DNA of 6,108 nucleotides from positions 1 through 6,108 of the forward strand of contig JBMNNN010000131.1 of the NCBI GenBank assembly GCA_050942555.1, read 5' to 3'. How positions within the stretch are numbered: the stretch's first letter is position 1; every line of letters begins with the position of its first letter. This document shows positions 1 to 4,674 of the stretch, in pieces. This stretch comes from JAAYXU01 sp050942555. GTDB lineage: Bacteria; Bacillota; Clostridia; Christensenellales; UMGS416. The notes beneath the pieces were generated by a model. That model was not told where the DNA came from and did no database searches. It saw nothing but the letters and a program-made list of their open reading frames with translations. The translations under genes and the position numbers were made by a program.

Positions 1-139
1 CCCGCTCGCCCTCCCGCAGCCCGGGAAGCATGCCCACCGCCGTATGCACCGCATCGCCGGCTTCTATCGTGGCGACGGTGTATCCGTTCTCCTCGTTGCG
101 GTATACGATTTCGAGCGTTGTGGCGGTGAGTTCCTCCAT
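1..139 (-). CDS. recD2: RecD2-type ATP-dependent DNA helicase, N-terminal fragment (cut by window edge)
   Basis: Only the first 46 codons are in the window; the gene continues past the left edge. The start is the ATG at 139-137. It follows the metK stop after 17 bases, and that gap holds a G-rich stretch (GGACGGGG) usable as a ribosome binding site. The reading begins MEELTATTLEIVYRNEENG, continues YTVATIEAG and then VGMLPGLREGER. This is the typical opening of the RecD2/YrrC family, whose N-terminal OB-like domain carries an 'yrNeeNGytv...G.lp.l..Ge' pattern. RecD2 is a 5'-3' superfamily 1 helicase acting in DNA repair and replication-fork maintenance in bacteria without RecBC. The Walker motifs lie outside the window, so the call rests on this N-terminal pattern and on the metK-recD2 order, which is familiar in Clostridia. 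It probably lies on the metK transcript and so under the SAM riboswitch. Confidence 0.82.
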   Translation of the reverse strand, partial: MEELTATTLEIVYRNEENGYTVATIEAGDAVHTAVGMLPGLREGER

Positions 140-156
140 GTCGATTCCCCGTCCGG

Positions 157-1335
157 TCAGCCGCAGACCGCAGCCCTGAGCGCTTCCACCCGGTTCAGGC
201 GTTCCCACGGCAGGTCAAGATCGGTCCGTCCGAAATGCCCGTATGCGGCTACCTGCCGGTATATCGGGCGGCGCAGGTCGAGGTCGCGTATGATCGCCCC
301 GGGACGCAGGTCGAAGACCTCATAGATCGCCCGGGATATTTTCTCAGAGTCAACCTGCCCGGTGCCGAACGTATCCACCATCACCGACACCGGCCAGGCC
401 ACGCCGATCGCGTAGGCCAGCTGGATCTCGCACCGGGACGCAAGCCCTGCGGCCACGACGTGCTTGGCCACCCACCGGGCGGCATATGTGGCCGAGCGGT
501 CCACTTTGGTGGGGTCCTTGCCTGAAAACGCGCCTCCTCCGTGGCGGGCGTAGCCCCCGTATGTGTCCACGATGATTTTGCGGCCCGTAAGGCCCGAGTC
601 GCCGACCGGTCCGCCCACGACGAACCGCCCGGTGGGATTGATGAGGTAGCGGACGCGGGAAGCGTCCAGCCCCTCGGGGAGAACCGGCCGGATCACATGG
701 CCGATGATGTCCTCCCGTATCTCGCGGTCGTCGATATCGGGATGATGCTGCGCCGAAACCACGACGGTATCCACTGCCACCGGCCGCCCGTCCTCGTAGA
801 GTATGGTCACCTGGGTTTTGCCGTCGGGGCGCAGCCACGGCAGCTCGCCCGACTTGCGCACCGCCGCCAGGCGGCGGCTGAGCGCGTGGGCAAGCGCTAT
901 GGGCATCGGCATCAGCGAGGGGGTCTCGTCGCAGGCGTAGCCGAACATGATGCCCTGATCCCCCGCGCCCAGACCGCAGTTCGAGTCGGCGTCCTCGCGG
1001 TCCTCCAGCGCCCGGTCCACGCCCATCGCGATATCCCCCGACTGTTCGTGTATGCTGACCAGCACGCCGCAGTTCTCCGCGTCAAACCCGTACTTGGCGC
1101 GGGTGTACCCGATATCCGCCACCGTCTGGCGGACGATGCCCGGTATATCCACATAGCAATGGGTCGACACTTCACCCATCACGAACACGGTACCCGTGGT
1201 CGCGGCCGTTTCGCAGGCAACGCGGGCCTCCGGATCGCATGCGAGCATGCTGTCGAGTATCGCGTCGGATATCTGGTCGCACATTTTATCGGGGTGCCCT
1301 TCTGTCACCGATTCGGAAGTAAACCTGTATTTCAC
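157..1335 (-). CDS. metK: S-adenosylmethionine synthetase (methionine adenosyltransferase)
   Basis: Cytosolic enzyme that makes S-adenosylmethionine from methionine and ATP, releasing phosphate and diphosphate. The 392-residue product has the family's usual length and all its hallmarks: SVTEGHPDK at residues 9-17 with the active-site His14, the signature GAGDQG at 123-128 (followed by IMFGYA), and the glycine-rich loop GGGAFSGKDPTKVDRS at 266-281. I chose the GTG at 1335-1333 over the ATG 12 codons upstream. GTG has a GGAGG 9 bases ahead, and protein homology starts right there (VKYRFTSESV). The upstream ATG falls inside the loop of the leader terminator hairpin. The gene is preceded by its own promoter and a SAM-I riboswitch, giving feedback repression by its product. 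recD2 follows 17 bases downstream. No frameshift or missing motif is seen. Confidence 0.98.
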   Translation of the reverse strand: MKYRFTSESVTEGHPDKMCDQISDAILDSMLACDPEARVACETAATTGTVFVMGEVSTHCYVDIPGIVRQTVADIGYTRAKYGFDAENCGVLVSIHEQSGDIAMGVDRALEDREDADSNCGLGAGDQGIMFGYACDETPSLMPMPIALAHALSRRLAAVRKSGELPWLRPDGKTQVTILYEDGRPVAVDTVVVSAQHHPDIDDREIREDIIGHVIRPVLPEGLDASRVRYLINPTGRFVVGGPVGDSGLTGRKIIVDTYGGYARHGGGAFSGKDPTKVDRSATYAARWVAKHVVAAGLASRCEIQLAYAIGVAWPVSVMVDTFGTGQVDSEKISRAIYEVFDLRPGAIIRDLDLRRPIYRQVAAYGHFGRTDLDLPWERLNRVEALRAAVCG

Positions 1336-1344
1336 CTGTATAAG

Positions 1345-1349
1345 CCTCC
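1345..1349 (-). promoter_or_regulatory. Ribosome binding site that fixes the metK GTG start
   Basis: On the minus strand GGAGG lies 9 bases before the GTG at 1335-1333 and just after the terminator's T-rich tract. It would only be transcribed when the riboswitch terminator is not used. The in-frame ATG further upstream lies in a hairpin and has no such site. Confidence 0.85.
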
Positions 1350-1381
1350 AAAATGAAAATTGCCTGTCCATGCAGACAGGC
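1350..1381 (-). terminator. Riboswitch-controlled intrinsic terminator in the metK leader
   Basis: On the minus strand a perfect 7-bp stem, GCCTGTC / GACAGGC with loop TGCATG (1381-1362), is followed by an interrupted T-rich tract, AATTTTCATTTT (1361-1350). It sits right after the SAM-I aptamer and before the metK ribosome binding site, the usual place for the expression platform of an S-box leader. The stem is short and the T-tract is broken by CA, so termination may be incomplete. An alternative pairing, GCAGATG with TGTCTGC, would open both this stem and the aptamer's closing helix. Confidence 0.75.
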
Positions 1382-1389
1382 CCGCTCTC

Positions 1390-1490
1390 CTCATCTGCCG
1401 GAGTCCCCGCGACTCCGTGGGATTTGGCACCTTGCCGCTGGCAGGTTGCCGGGTTTCACAGGGCCCATTCCCTCCACCGCTCTTTATAAG
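1390..1490 (-). promoter_or_regulatory. SAM-I (S-box) riboswitch aptamer upstream of metK
   Basis: Read on the minus strand from 1490 to 1390, this matches the S-box consensus closely. CTTATAAAGAGCGGTGGAGG opens the element, followed by the conserved GAAACCCGGCAACC, then AAGGTGCCAAATCC, then the P4 hairpin GGAGTC-GCGGG-GACTCC, and finally GATGAG. Closing helix P1 pairs CTTAT with ATGAG, including one G-U pair. P3 is visible as TGCC-AGC-GGCA with flanking pairs. The family binds S-adenosylmethionine and, when bound, favours transcription termination. Its place ahead of metK fits feedback control of SAM synthesis and, by read-through, of recD2. Confidence 0.97.
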
Positions 1491-1496
1491 GAATAA

Positions 1497-1524
1497 AGTA
1501 TGACTGCGTCGCAGTGTTTGTCGG
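1497..1524 (-). promoter_or_regulatory. Candidate SigA-type promoter for the metK leader
   Basis: On the minus strand CCGACA (1524-1519) and CATACT (1502-1497) are 16 bases apart, each matching four of six consensus bases. The predicted start, 6-8 bases further on, falls just ahead of the aptamer's first base at 1490, where an S-box transcript should begin. The spacer is almost filled by a perfect odd palindrome, ACTGCG-A-CGCAGT (1515-1503). The box matches are modest; the position is the stronger argument. Confidence 0.5.
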
Positions 1525-1537
1525 CATGCCGCGGGCG

Positions 1538-2020
1538 CTAGCGGATAAAGAATCCGCTCAGCAGCATGATCAATCCCGCCACGAGATTGCCCAGTATGAC
1601 GGTGGGCGCCGCTTTGACGATGGGCATCCTGAGCACCGAGGCGATCATCGAGCCGGTCCATACTCCCGTCGTGGGAAGCGGTATCGCTACGAATATAAAA
1701 AGCCCCAGATACTCGAACTTCTGGACCATCCCTTTCTTGCGCTGCGTCCTGCCATCCACCCAGGCCGCGAAGCGCTTGAAGAGCCGCTTCGTATACATCC
1801 AGCGGATCACCGGCTGCATGAACAGCATGATCGGTATGACCGGAAGCGCGCAGCCCAGATTGGCCAACAGGTACGTCTCCCACAGGGGAATGCCGAAGGC
1901 AAGTCCCATCGGGATCGCCCCCTTGAGCTCAACGATCGGCAGGGCCGAGCACAGCACAACAGCGAGTCGCTGCGCAAGAGGCGTCGATAATCCGGCAATA
2001 AAGCTTTGAAACCAGTCCAT
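1538..2020 (-). CDS. Small multi-drug export protein family (COG2426 / Sm_multidrug_ex) membrane protein
   Basis: A 160-residue, strongly hydrophobic inner-membrane protein. Two conserved stretches identify the family: ELKGAIPMG at 31-39 followed by a helix, and FVAIPLPTTGVWTG at 110-123 followed by SMIASVL. Hydrophobic segments lie near residues 17-30, 46-70, 104-130 and 138-158, with a basic loop at 78-97 (KRLFKRFAAWVDGRTQRKK). The duplicated xGAIP / xAIPLP pattern suggests two re-entrant or half-repeat units. The family name comes from weak links to drug export, and the true substrate is not established, so I do not claim one. The ATG at 2020 has AAGGAGG 4 bases upstream, and a consensus promoter lies just ahead. 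The end of the gene lies 47 bases before the metK aptamer with no obvious terminator, so some read-through into the metK leader is likely. Confidence 0.85.
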   Translation of the reverse strand: MDWFQSFIAGLSTPLAQRLAVVLCSALPIVELKGAIPMGLAFGIPLWETYLLANLGCALPVIPIMLFMQPVIRWMYTKRLFKRFAAWVDGRTQRKKGMVQKFEYLGLFIFVAIPLPTTGVWTGSMIASVLRMPIVKAAPTVILGNLVAGLIMLLSGFFIR

Positions 2021-2055
2021 GAAGCCTCCTTATAGCGGCCGCCAATTCATCGCAC

Positions 2056-2084
2056 ATTATAGCGCAGGCCATCCGGGCTGTCAA
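2056..2084 (-). promoter_or_regulatory. Perfect-consensus SigA promoter for the COG2426 gene
   Basis: On the minus strand TTGACA (2084-2079) and TATAAT (2061-2056) are both exact matches, separated by the optimal 17 bases. The expected start near 2050-2048 leaves a leader of about 30 bases before the ATG at 2020, carrying AAGGAGG. This predicts strong constitutive expression. The rest of the 149-base gap up to 2169 shows no clear promoter for the divergent holin gene. Confidence 0.93.
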
Positions 2085-2169
2085 GAAAAGCAGCCATTTC
2101 CAGGCGCTCGCCGCCTTCCACACCGCGCCCATCCCTCGCGCATATGCTGACTCAGGGGGTGTTTCCGAA

Positions 2170-2511
2170 ATGGACTGGAACCTGGTTACCGACCTTATCC
2201 GGCCGGAGCTGCTGGTTGTAGGCGGTTTTTTATATTCTCTGGGGGCCTTTCTCAAGCTGCTCCCGACACTGAAGGCGAATTGGGCGATCCCGTATATACT
2301 GCTGGGCGTGAGCATCGTGGTGACGCCGCTTTATATGGCTCTCGTGCTCAAGGTGGCATGGAGCGTGGAGCTGCTGGTTTCGGGCTTCATTCAGGCGGTG
2401 ATCCTTGCGGCGCTGTGCGTGTTTACCAATCAGCTCTATGTACAGATCAGGGAAAAGCGCCTTACCGATACCCAGCAGGCGCCGACCGACATGACGTACT
2501 GGGAGGACTGA
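2170..2511 (+). CDS. Phage-type holin (Phage_holin_5_2-like), three membrane helices
   Basis: A 113-residue membrane protein with the layout of the small holins of the Phage_holin_5_2 (Hol44-type) group. It opens with a short N-terminus ending IRPELLVVGGFLYSLGAFLK (helix 1, about 13-31). Next come a basic/polar turn and WAIPYILLGVSIVVTPLYMAL (helix 2, about 38-58), then SVELLVSGFIQAVILAALCVFTNQLYV (helix 3, about 65-91), and a charged tail. Holins oligomerise in the cytoplasmic membrane and let a muralytic enzyme reach the wall. The ATG at 2170 is preceded by AGGGGG at 2154-2159, a rather long 10-base spacing. The stop is 3 bases from the amidase start, so the two genes form a lysis pair. No other phage gene is visible nearby. 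I could not find a convincing promoter. Family assignment is from pattern recognition only. Confidence 0.82.
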   Translation: MDWNLVTDLIRPELLVVGGFLYSLGAFLKLLPTLKANWAIPYILLGVSIVVTPLYMALVLKVAWSVELLVSGFIQAVILAALCVFTNQLYVQIREKRLTDTQQAPTDMTYWED

Positions 2512-2514
2512 GCC

Positions 2515-3330
2515 ATGCTGTACGGACTGACCAAAATCGGCGTGCTGGGCAGCCATGGGGACGGAGACAACGCGATTCCCGTCCAGTACGCGACCACACC
2601 AGAGTTCAGGGCTTACCGGGAGGGTACCGTGATGCGGCAGCTGGCCACAGAGCTGGCGAAGCTGCCGGGCATCGTCAATCTGCGTCCCGAGACGACCAAT
2701 ATCCGGTGGAGCGAGCGCGCGAGACGTCTGCAGCAGGCGGGCTGTGATCTGGGCGTCGACCTGCATACGAACTGGAGCGTGAACAGCGCGGGCGTGCCAA
2801 ACAGGGGTATACTGGTCGTGATCGTTCCGCTATACAATCCGGTGCATCCGGTGCAGGAGCAAACCGCGATGGCCACCCAGCTCTACAAGCCGCTGGCCGA
2901 CATGATGGGGTTCAGGTTCGAGGTTCGCACGAAGAAGGGCAGCGGAGAATGGGACTATTATTCATTCCTGCACGAATGCAACAAGGTGCGGATCCCCTAT
3001 CCGATGATCGTAGAGCATGGCTACCACATGGACTTTGCGCAGGATGTGGCCGGCAATATCGCAATCGTAAAGCAGCGGTACGAGCAGATCGTCGAAGGGA
3101 CGTCCGCCGAAATCTACTACCGGGTCAGCGCGGGCGAGTATGCCAGCACCGACGAGGCCGAAACGGCGCTTCTTGATCTGAGAGCCCGGGGATACGACGC
3201 ATATATCAGCTACTACCCGCGGATCCAGGTGGGTTCCTTCAGGATCCGCGCCAATGCCGACAGTATGGTGGAGAAGCTGCGCGCCGACGGCTATCCGTAC
3301 GCCTTTATCACGGTATTTGAACGAAACTGA
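2515..3330 (+). CDS. N-acetylmuramoyl-L-alanine amidase (Amidase_3-like) with C-terminal SPOR domain
   Basis: A 271-residue predicted cell-wall amidase that would cut the bond between muramic acid and the stem peptide. The catalytic domain spans about residues 5-195. Proposed zinc ligands are His14 (LGSHGDGD), Glu36 (YREGTVMRQLATEL) and His84 (DLGVDLHTNW); Glu167 (MIVEHGYHMD) is the proposed catalytic acid. These are positional matches to the family and the motifs are divergent from the usual GHGG.D and SIHAN. Residues 200-268 form a SPOR peptidoglycan-binding domain whose two halves are recognisable: RVSAGEYASTDEAE..L..LRARGYDAYI and RIQVGSFRIRANAD..VEKLRADGYPYAFI. There is no signal peptide, so the enzyme needs the upstream holin, or lysis, to reach the wall. 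GGGAGG at 2501-2506, inside the holin's last codons, is 8 bases from the ATG. The overall architecture resembles Bacillus CwlC. A phage endolysin origin is equally possible. Confidence 0.85.
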   Translation: MLYGLTKIGVLGSHGDGDNAIPVQYATTPEFRAYREGTVMRQLATELAKLPGIVNLRPETTNIRWSERARRLQQAGCDLGVDLHTNWSVNSAGVPNRGILVVIVPLYNPVHPVQEQTAMATQLYKPLADMMGFRFEVRTKKGSGEWDYYSFLHECNKVRIPYPMIVEHGYHMDFAQDVAGNIAIVKQRYEQIVEGTSAEIYYRVSAGEYASTDEAETALLDLRARGYDAYISYYPRIQVGSFRIRANADSMVEKLRADGYPYAFITVFERN

Positions 3331-3336
3331 GAGCGG

Positions 3337-3373
3337 TTAAGAAACCCCATGTTCCGCAACCGGAACATGGGGT
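3337..3373 (-). terminator. Intrinsic terminator between convergent lysis and coat operons
   Basis: A perfect 13-bp stem, ACCCCATGTTCCG with its complement, closes a 4-base loop (CAAC on the plus strand) at 3344-3373. On the minus strand it is followed by TTCTTAA, so it best fits termination of the coat-protein operon ending at 3413. On the plus strand it lies 13 bases after the amidase stop but is followed by GTGTCGG rather than a T-run. It can still act on that side, less efficiently. Confidence 0.85.
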
Positions 3374-3375
3374 GT

Positions 3376-3394
3376 CGGCCAGCTTGGCTGGCCG
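3376..3394 (+). terminator. Second GC-rich hairpin after the amidase gene
   Basis: CGGCCAGC-TTG-GCTGGCCG forms an 8-bp stem with a 3-base loop just beyond the main terminator, followed on the plus strand by GGTCTCGTTC. The weak T content makes intrinsic termination uncertain. It may assist the first hairpin in stopping read-through or protect the 3' end of the amidase transcript. Confidence 0.4.
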
Positions 3395-3412
3395 GGTCTC
3401 GTTCATCCCGTA

Positions 3413-3706
3413 TCAGCTGATCTGGTTGCGCATCGTCGAATACTTCTGCTTGGCCTGCTGCACCTCGCTGGCCTGCGCGTCCTTCGACTGGTAGTATCCC
3501 TTGTTGCGCATCTGGTCAAAAAGGCTGTACTGGTCAGCGCAGGTCTGCTGCATATTCTGGTTGAGCACCTGGCGCATGTTGGGACACGAGCTTTCGGTGA
3601 TCGCGGTAGCGTAGAGCTTCGCGATCTCCTTTTCCTGATTGAGCAGGTCGTACATGAGCTCCTTTTCGCTCATGATGGGCTGTCCGGGGTTCGTGTTGGT
3701 GGTCAT
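3413..3706 (-). CDS. CotF-family spore coat protein
   Basis: A 97-residue helical protein of the Coat_F family. The recognisable core is MSEKELMYDLLNQEKEIAKLY at about 12-32, then AITESSCPNMRQVL at about 35-48, QYSLFDQMRNKGYY at about 59-72, and the tail EVQQAKQKY. This matches the family pattern of AITES-C-P-N-LR followed by 'fd.M...GWY'. Family members are small, ferritin-like four-helix proteins found in or under the spore coat. The exact role is not known. The ATG at 3706 has AGGAGG 7 bases upstream, overlapping the stop codon of the preceding gene (TAAGGAGG), so the two are translationally linked. The first 11 residues (TTNTNPGQPI) are polar and likely disordered. A strong terminator follows 40 bases downstream. 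Expression in the sporulating mother cell is inferred. Confidence 0.88.
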   Translation of the reverse strand: MTTNTNPGQPIMSEKELMYDLLNQEKEIAKLYATAITESSCPNMRQVLNQNMQQTCADQYSLFDQMRNKGYYQSKDAQASEVQQAKQKYSTMRNQIS

Positions 3707-3718
3707 CGCTCATCCTCC

Positions 3719-3925
3719 TTACTGATGGCTTTGCAGATAGTTCAGCAGCGTGTCATAGTGCTGGCGATGATGCTGAGCCAGCTGGGATGCCATGTCTTTG
3801 AGCACGGGATCCTGAAATTGCGTGGCGTACTGCTGGCATTTCTTTACGGCCAGCGCCTCATAGCTCATGCTGTCCTCCAGATAGGACAGGTTTTTTGAAT
3901 CCAGCTGGGGTTGTTGTCCGTACAT
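3719..3925 (-). CDS. Small CotF-like spore coat-associated protein
   Basis: A 68-residue protein, first gene of the coat pair. It has a polar start (MYGQQPQLDSKN), a first helix with YLEDSMSYEALAVKKCQQYA, a short break QFQDPVLKDM, and a His/Gln-rich second helix QLAQHHRQHYDTLLNYLQ. This two-helix pattern ('eD.l..E.l.vkKc..YA....dp.lk.....A..H..Hy..Ll..L') recurs in short Clostridia proteins encoded next to CotF. I read it as half of a ferritin-like bundle that may pair with its partner, which is inference. The ATG at 3925 has AAGGAGG 6 bases upstream. The stop shares bases with the next gene's ribosome binding site, with only 12 bases between the two genes. No metal or catalytic function is claimed. 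Confidence 0.82.
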   Translation of the reverse strand: MYGQQPQLDSKNLSYLEDSMSYEALAVKKCQQYATQFQDPVLKDMASQLAQHHRQHYDTLLNYLQSHQ

Positions 3926-3948
3926 GACGAGCCTCCTTCGAAGTGGTA

Positions 3949-3975
3949 TTTTCAGCCGTTATTTTGTGCTACAAT
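3949..3975 (+). promoter_or_regulatory. Candidate SigA-type promoter for recX
   Basis: TTTTCA (3949-3954) and TACAAT (3970-3975) lie 15 bases apart. The -10 box matches five of six consensus bases, the -35 box four of six, and the spacing is short. The predicted start near 3982 precedes the recX binding site at 3999. It also leaves the in-frame ATG at 3974 upstream of the transcript, supporting the GTG start. Confidence 0.5.
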
Positions 3976-3989
3976 GGAGCGGAATATGT
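3961..3989 (-). promoter_or_regulatory. Candidate SigE-like sporulation promoter for the coat pair
   Basis: On the minus strand ACATATT (3989-3983) and CACAAAAT (3968-3961) are 14 bases apart. Bacillus SigE promoters have KMATATT and CATACANT at 14-15 bases, so this matches six of seven and most of the -10. The predicted start near 3954 leaves a short leader carrying AAGGAGG before the ATG at 3925. The element overlaps the recX promoter on the other strand. This is a consensus comparison only. Confidence 0.45.
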
Positions 3990-3998
3990 ACTGGGTTC

Positions 3999-4004
3999 GG
4001 GAGG
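3999..4004 (+). promoter_or_regulatory. Ribosome binding site that fixes the recX GTG start
   Basis: GGGAGG lies 5 bases before the GTG at 4010. In-frame ATG codons at 3974 and 3986 lack a comparable site. The conserved RecX-type N-terminus (GKITKIE) begins directly after this GTG. Confidence 0.75.
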
Positions 4005-4009
4005 CACCT

Positions 4010-4654
4010 GTGGGAAAGATCACAAAAATTGAAGCGCAGAAGAAGAACAAAAACCGGGTATCGGTATTCGTGGACGGCGAATACCGGGGTTCGCTCTCGC
4101 TGATCACCTGCGCGCAGACCGGCCTGCGGGAGGGCGACGAGCTCAATGACGCGCGCTGGCAGGAGATAGAGCGCATACACGAGGCGCAGCAGGCATTCGA
4201 ACAGGGGCTAAGGTATCTGGAGAGCCGGATGCGCAGCCACCGGGAGATGCGCGATTACCTCAGGCGGAAAGGCTATTCGGACGAAGCCGCCGACAGTGCG
4301 CGGGAAAAGCTCGCGCAGTACGGCTACCTCGACGATGCCGAGTTTGCGCGGCTGTGGGTTCGCGACAGGGCTTCGGTGCGGCGCAGCGGAAGATGGGGCA
4401 TTGAGCAGGAGCTGCTGGCGCGGGGCGTGGATCGCGACACGATCGCGCTGGCGCTTGACGAGTATACGCCCGAGCTGGAACAGGAAAACGCCCGCGCGGA
4501 GTTCGACAGGCTGCGCAGGCGATACGGGCAGGTCGCCGATCCCGCCGCGCTCAGGCAGAAGATCGGCGCGTCGCTGATGCGCCGGGGCTTTGACTGGGAC
4601 ACGATACGCCCGCTGCTGGATTCGCTGGGCGATGACGGCGAGCCATGTGATTGA
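4010..4654 (+). CDS. recX: Regulatory protein RecX
   Basis: A 214-residue cytosolic protein that binds RecA filaments and modulates, usually inhibits, recombination and SOS activity. The N-terminus (GKITKIEAQKKNKNRVSVFV, DGEYRGSLS) is the beta-rich lead-in typical of Firmicutes RecX. The helical three-helix repeats follow. The first has YLESRMRSHREMRDYLRRKG at about 69-88, the next YGYLDDAEFARLWVRDRA at about 104-121 and GIEQELLARGVD at about 130-141, and the last a region ending LMRRGFDWDTIRPLL at about 189-203. These are the RecX hallmarks 'L..R.rS..E....L..KGy' and 'yGylDD..fA..wv'. The chosen GTG start gives a normal family length; a longer reading from an upstream ATG would add unrelated residues across the promoter. 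recA is not in the window. The gene ends 20 bases from a convergent stop codon with no visible terminator between. Confidence 0.96.
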   Translation: MGKITKIEAQKKNKNRVSVFVDGEYRGSLSLITCAQTGLREGDELNDARWQEIERIHEAQQAFEQGLRYLESRMRSHREMRDYLRRKGYSDEAADSAREKLAQYGYLDDAEFARLWVRDRASVRRSGRWGIEQELLARGVDRDTIALALDEYTPELEQENARAEFDRLRRRYGQVADPAALRQKIGASLMRRGFDWDTIRPLLDSLGDDGEPCD

Positions 4655-4674
4655 CGCAATTCCGGCCGATGCGC

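Noticed and set aside
541..1356. Long plus-strand open frame opposite metK.
   Set aside because: It mirrors metK codons in a GC-rich gene, has no binding site, and its predicted protein (rich in His, Arg and Ala) resembles nothing known.
1336..1371. An upstream ATG start for metK giving 12 extra residues.
   Set aside because: The added residues are read from the terminator loop and its T-rich tract and match no MetK; the GTG has the correct binding site and homology begins there.
1541..1557. Inverted repeat GCGGAT-TCTTT-ATCCGC as a terminator for the COG2426 gene.
   Set aside because: It lies within the last codons (GFFIR), and the following minus-strand sequence is GC-rich with no T-run.
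2030..2050. A six-codon mini-frame (MNWRPL) in the COG2426 leader, with its ATG at the predicted transcription start and its stop overlapping the binding site.
   Set aside because: It has no ribosome binding site of its own and is short enough to occur by chance; nothing suggests it is translated.
2122..2149. SigK-like promoter (AC-N17-CATATGCTG) ahead of the holin gene, which would directly tie the lysis pair to late sporulation.
   Set aside because: The predicted start near 2156 would fall inside the holin's AGGGGG binding site, and the SigK consensus is too loose. No convincing promoter for this operon was found.
3911..4009. A longer recX reading starting at 3911, 3974 or 3986.
   Set aside because: The extra residues run through the promoter region, lack a binding site and do not resemble RecX.
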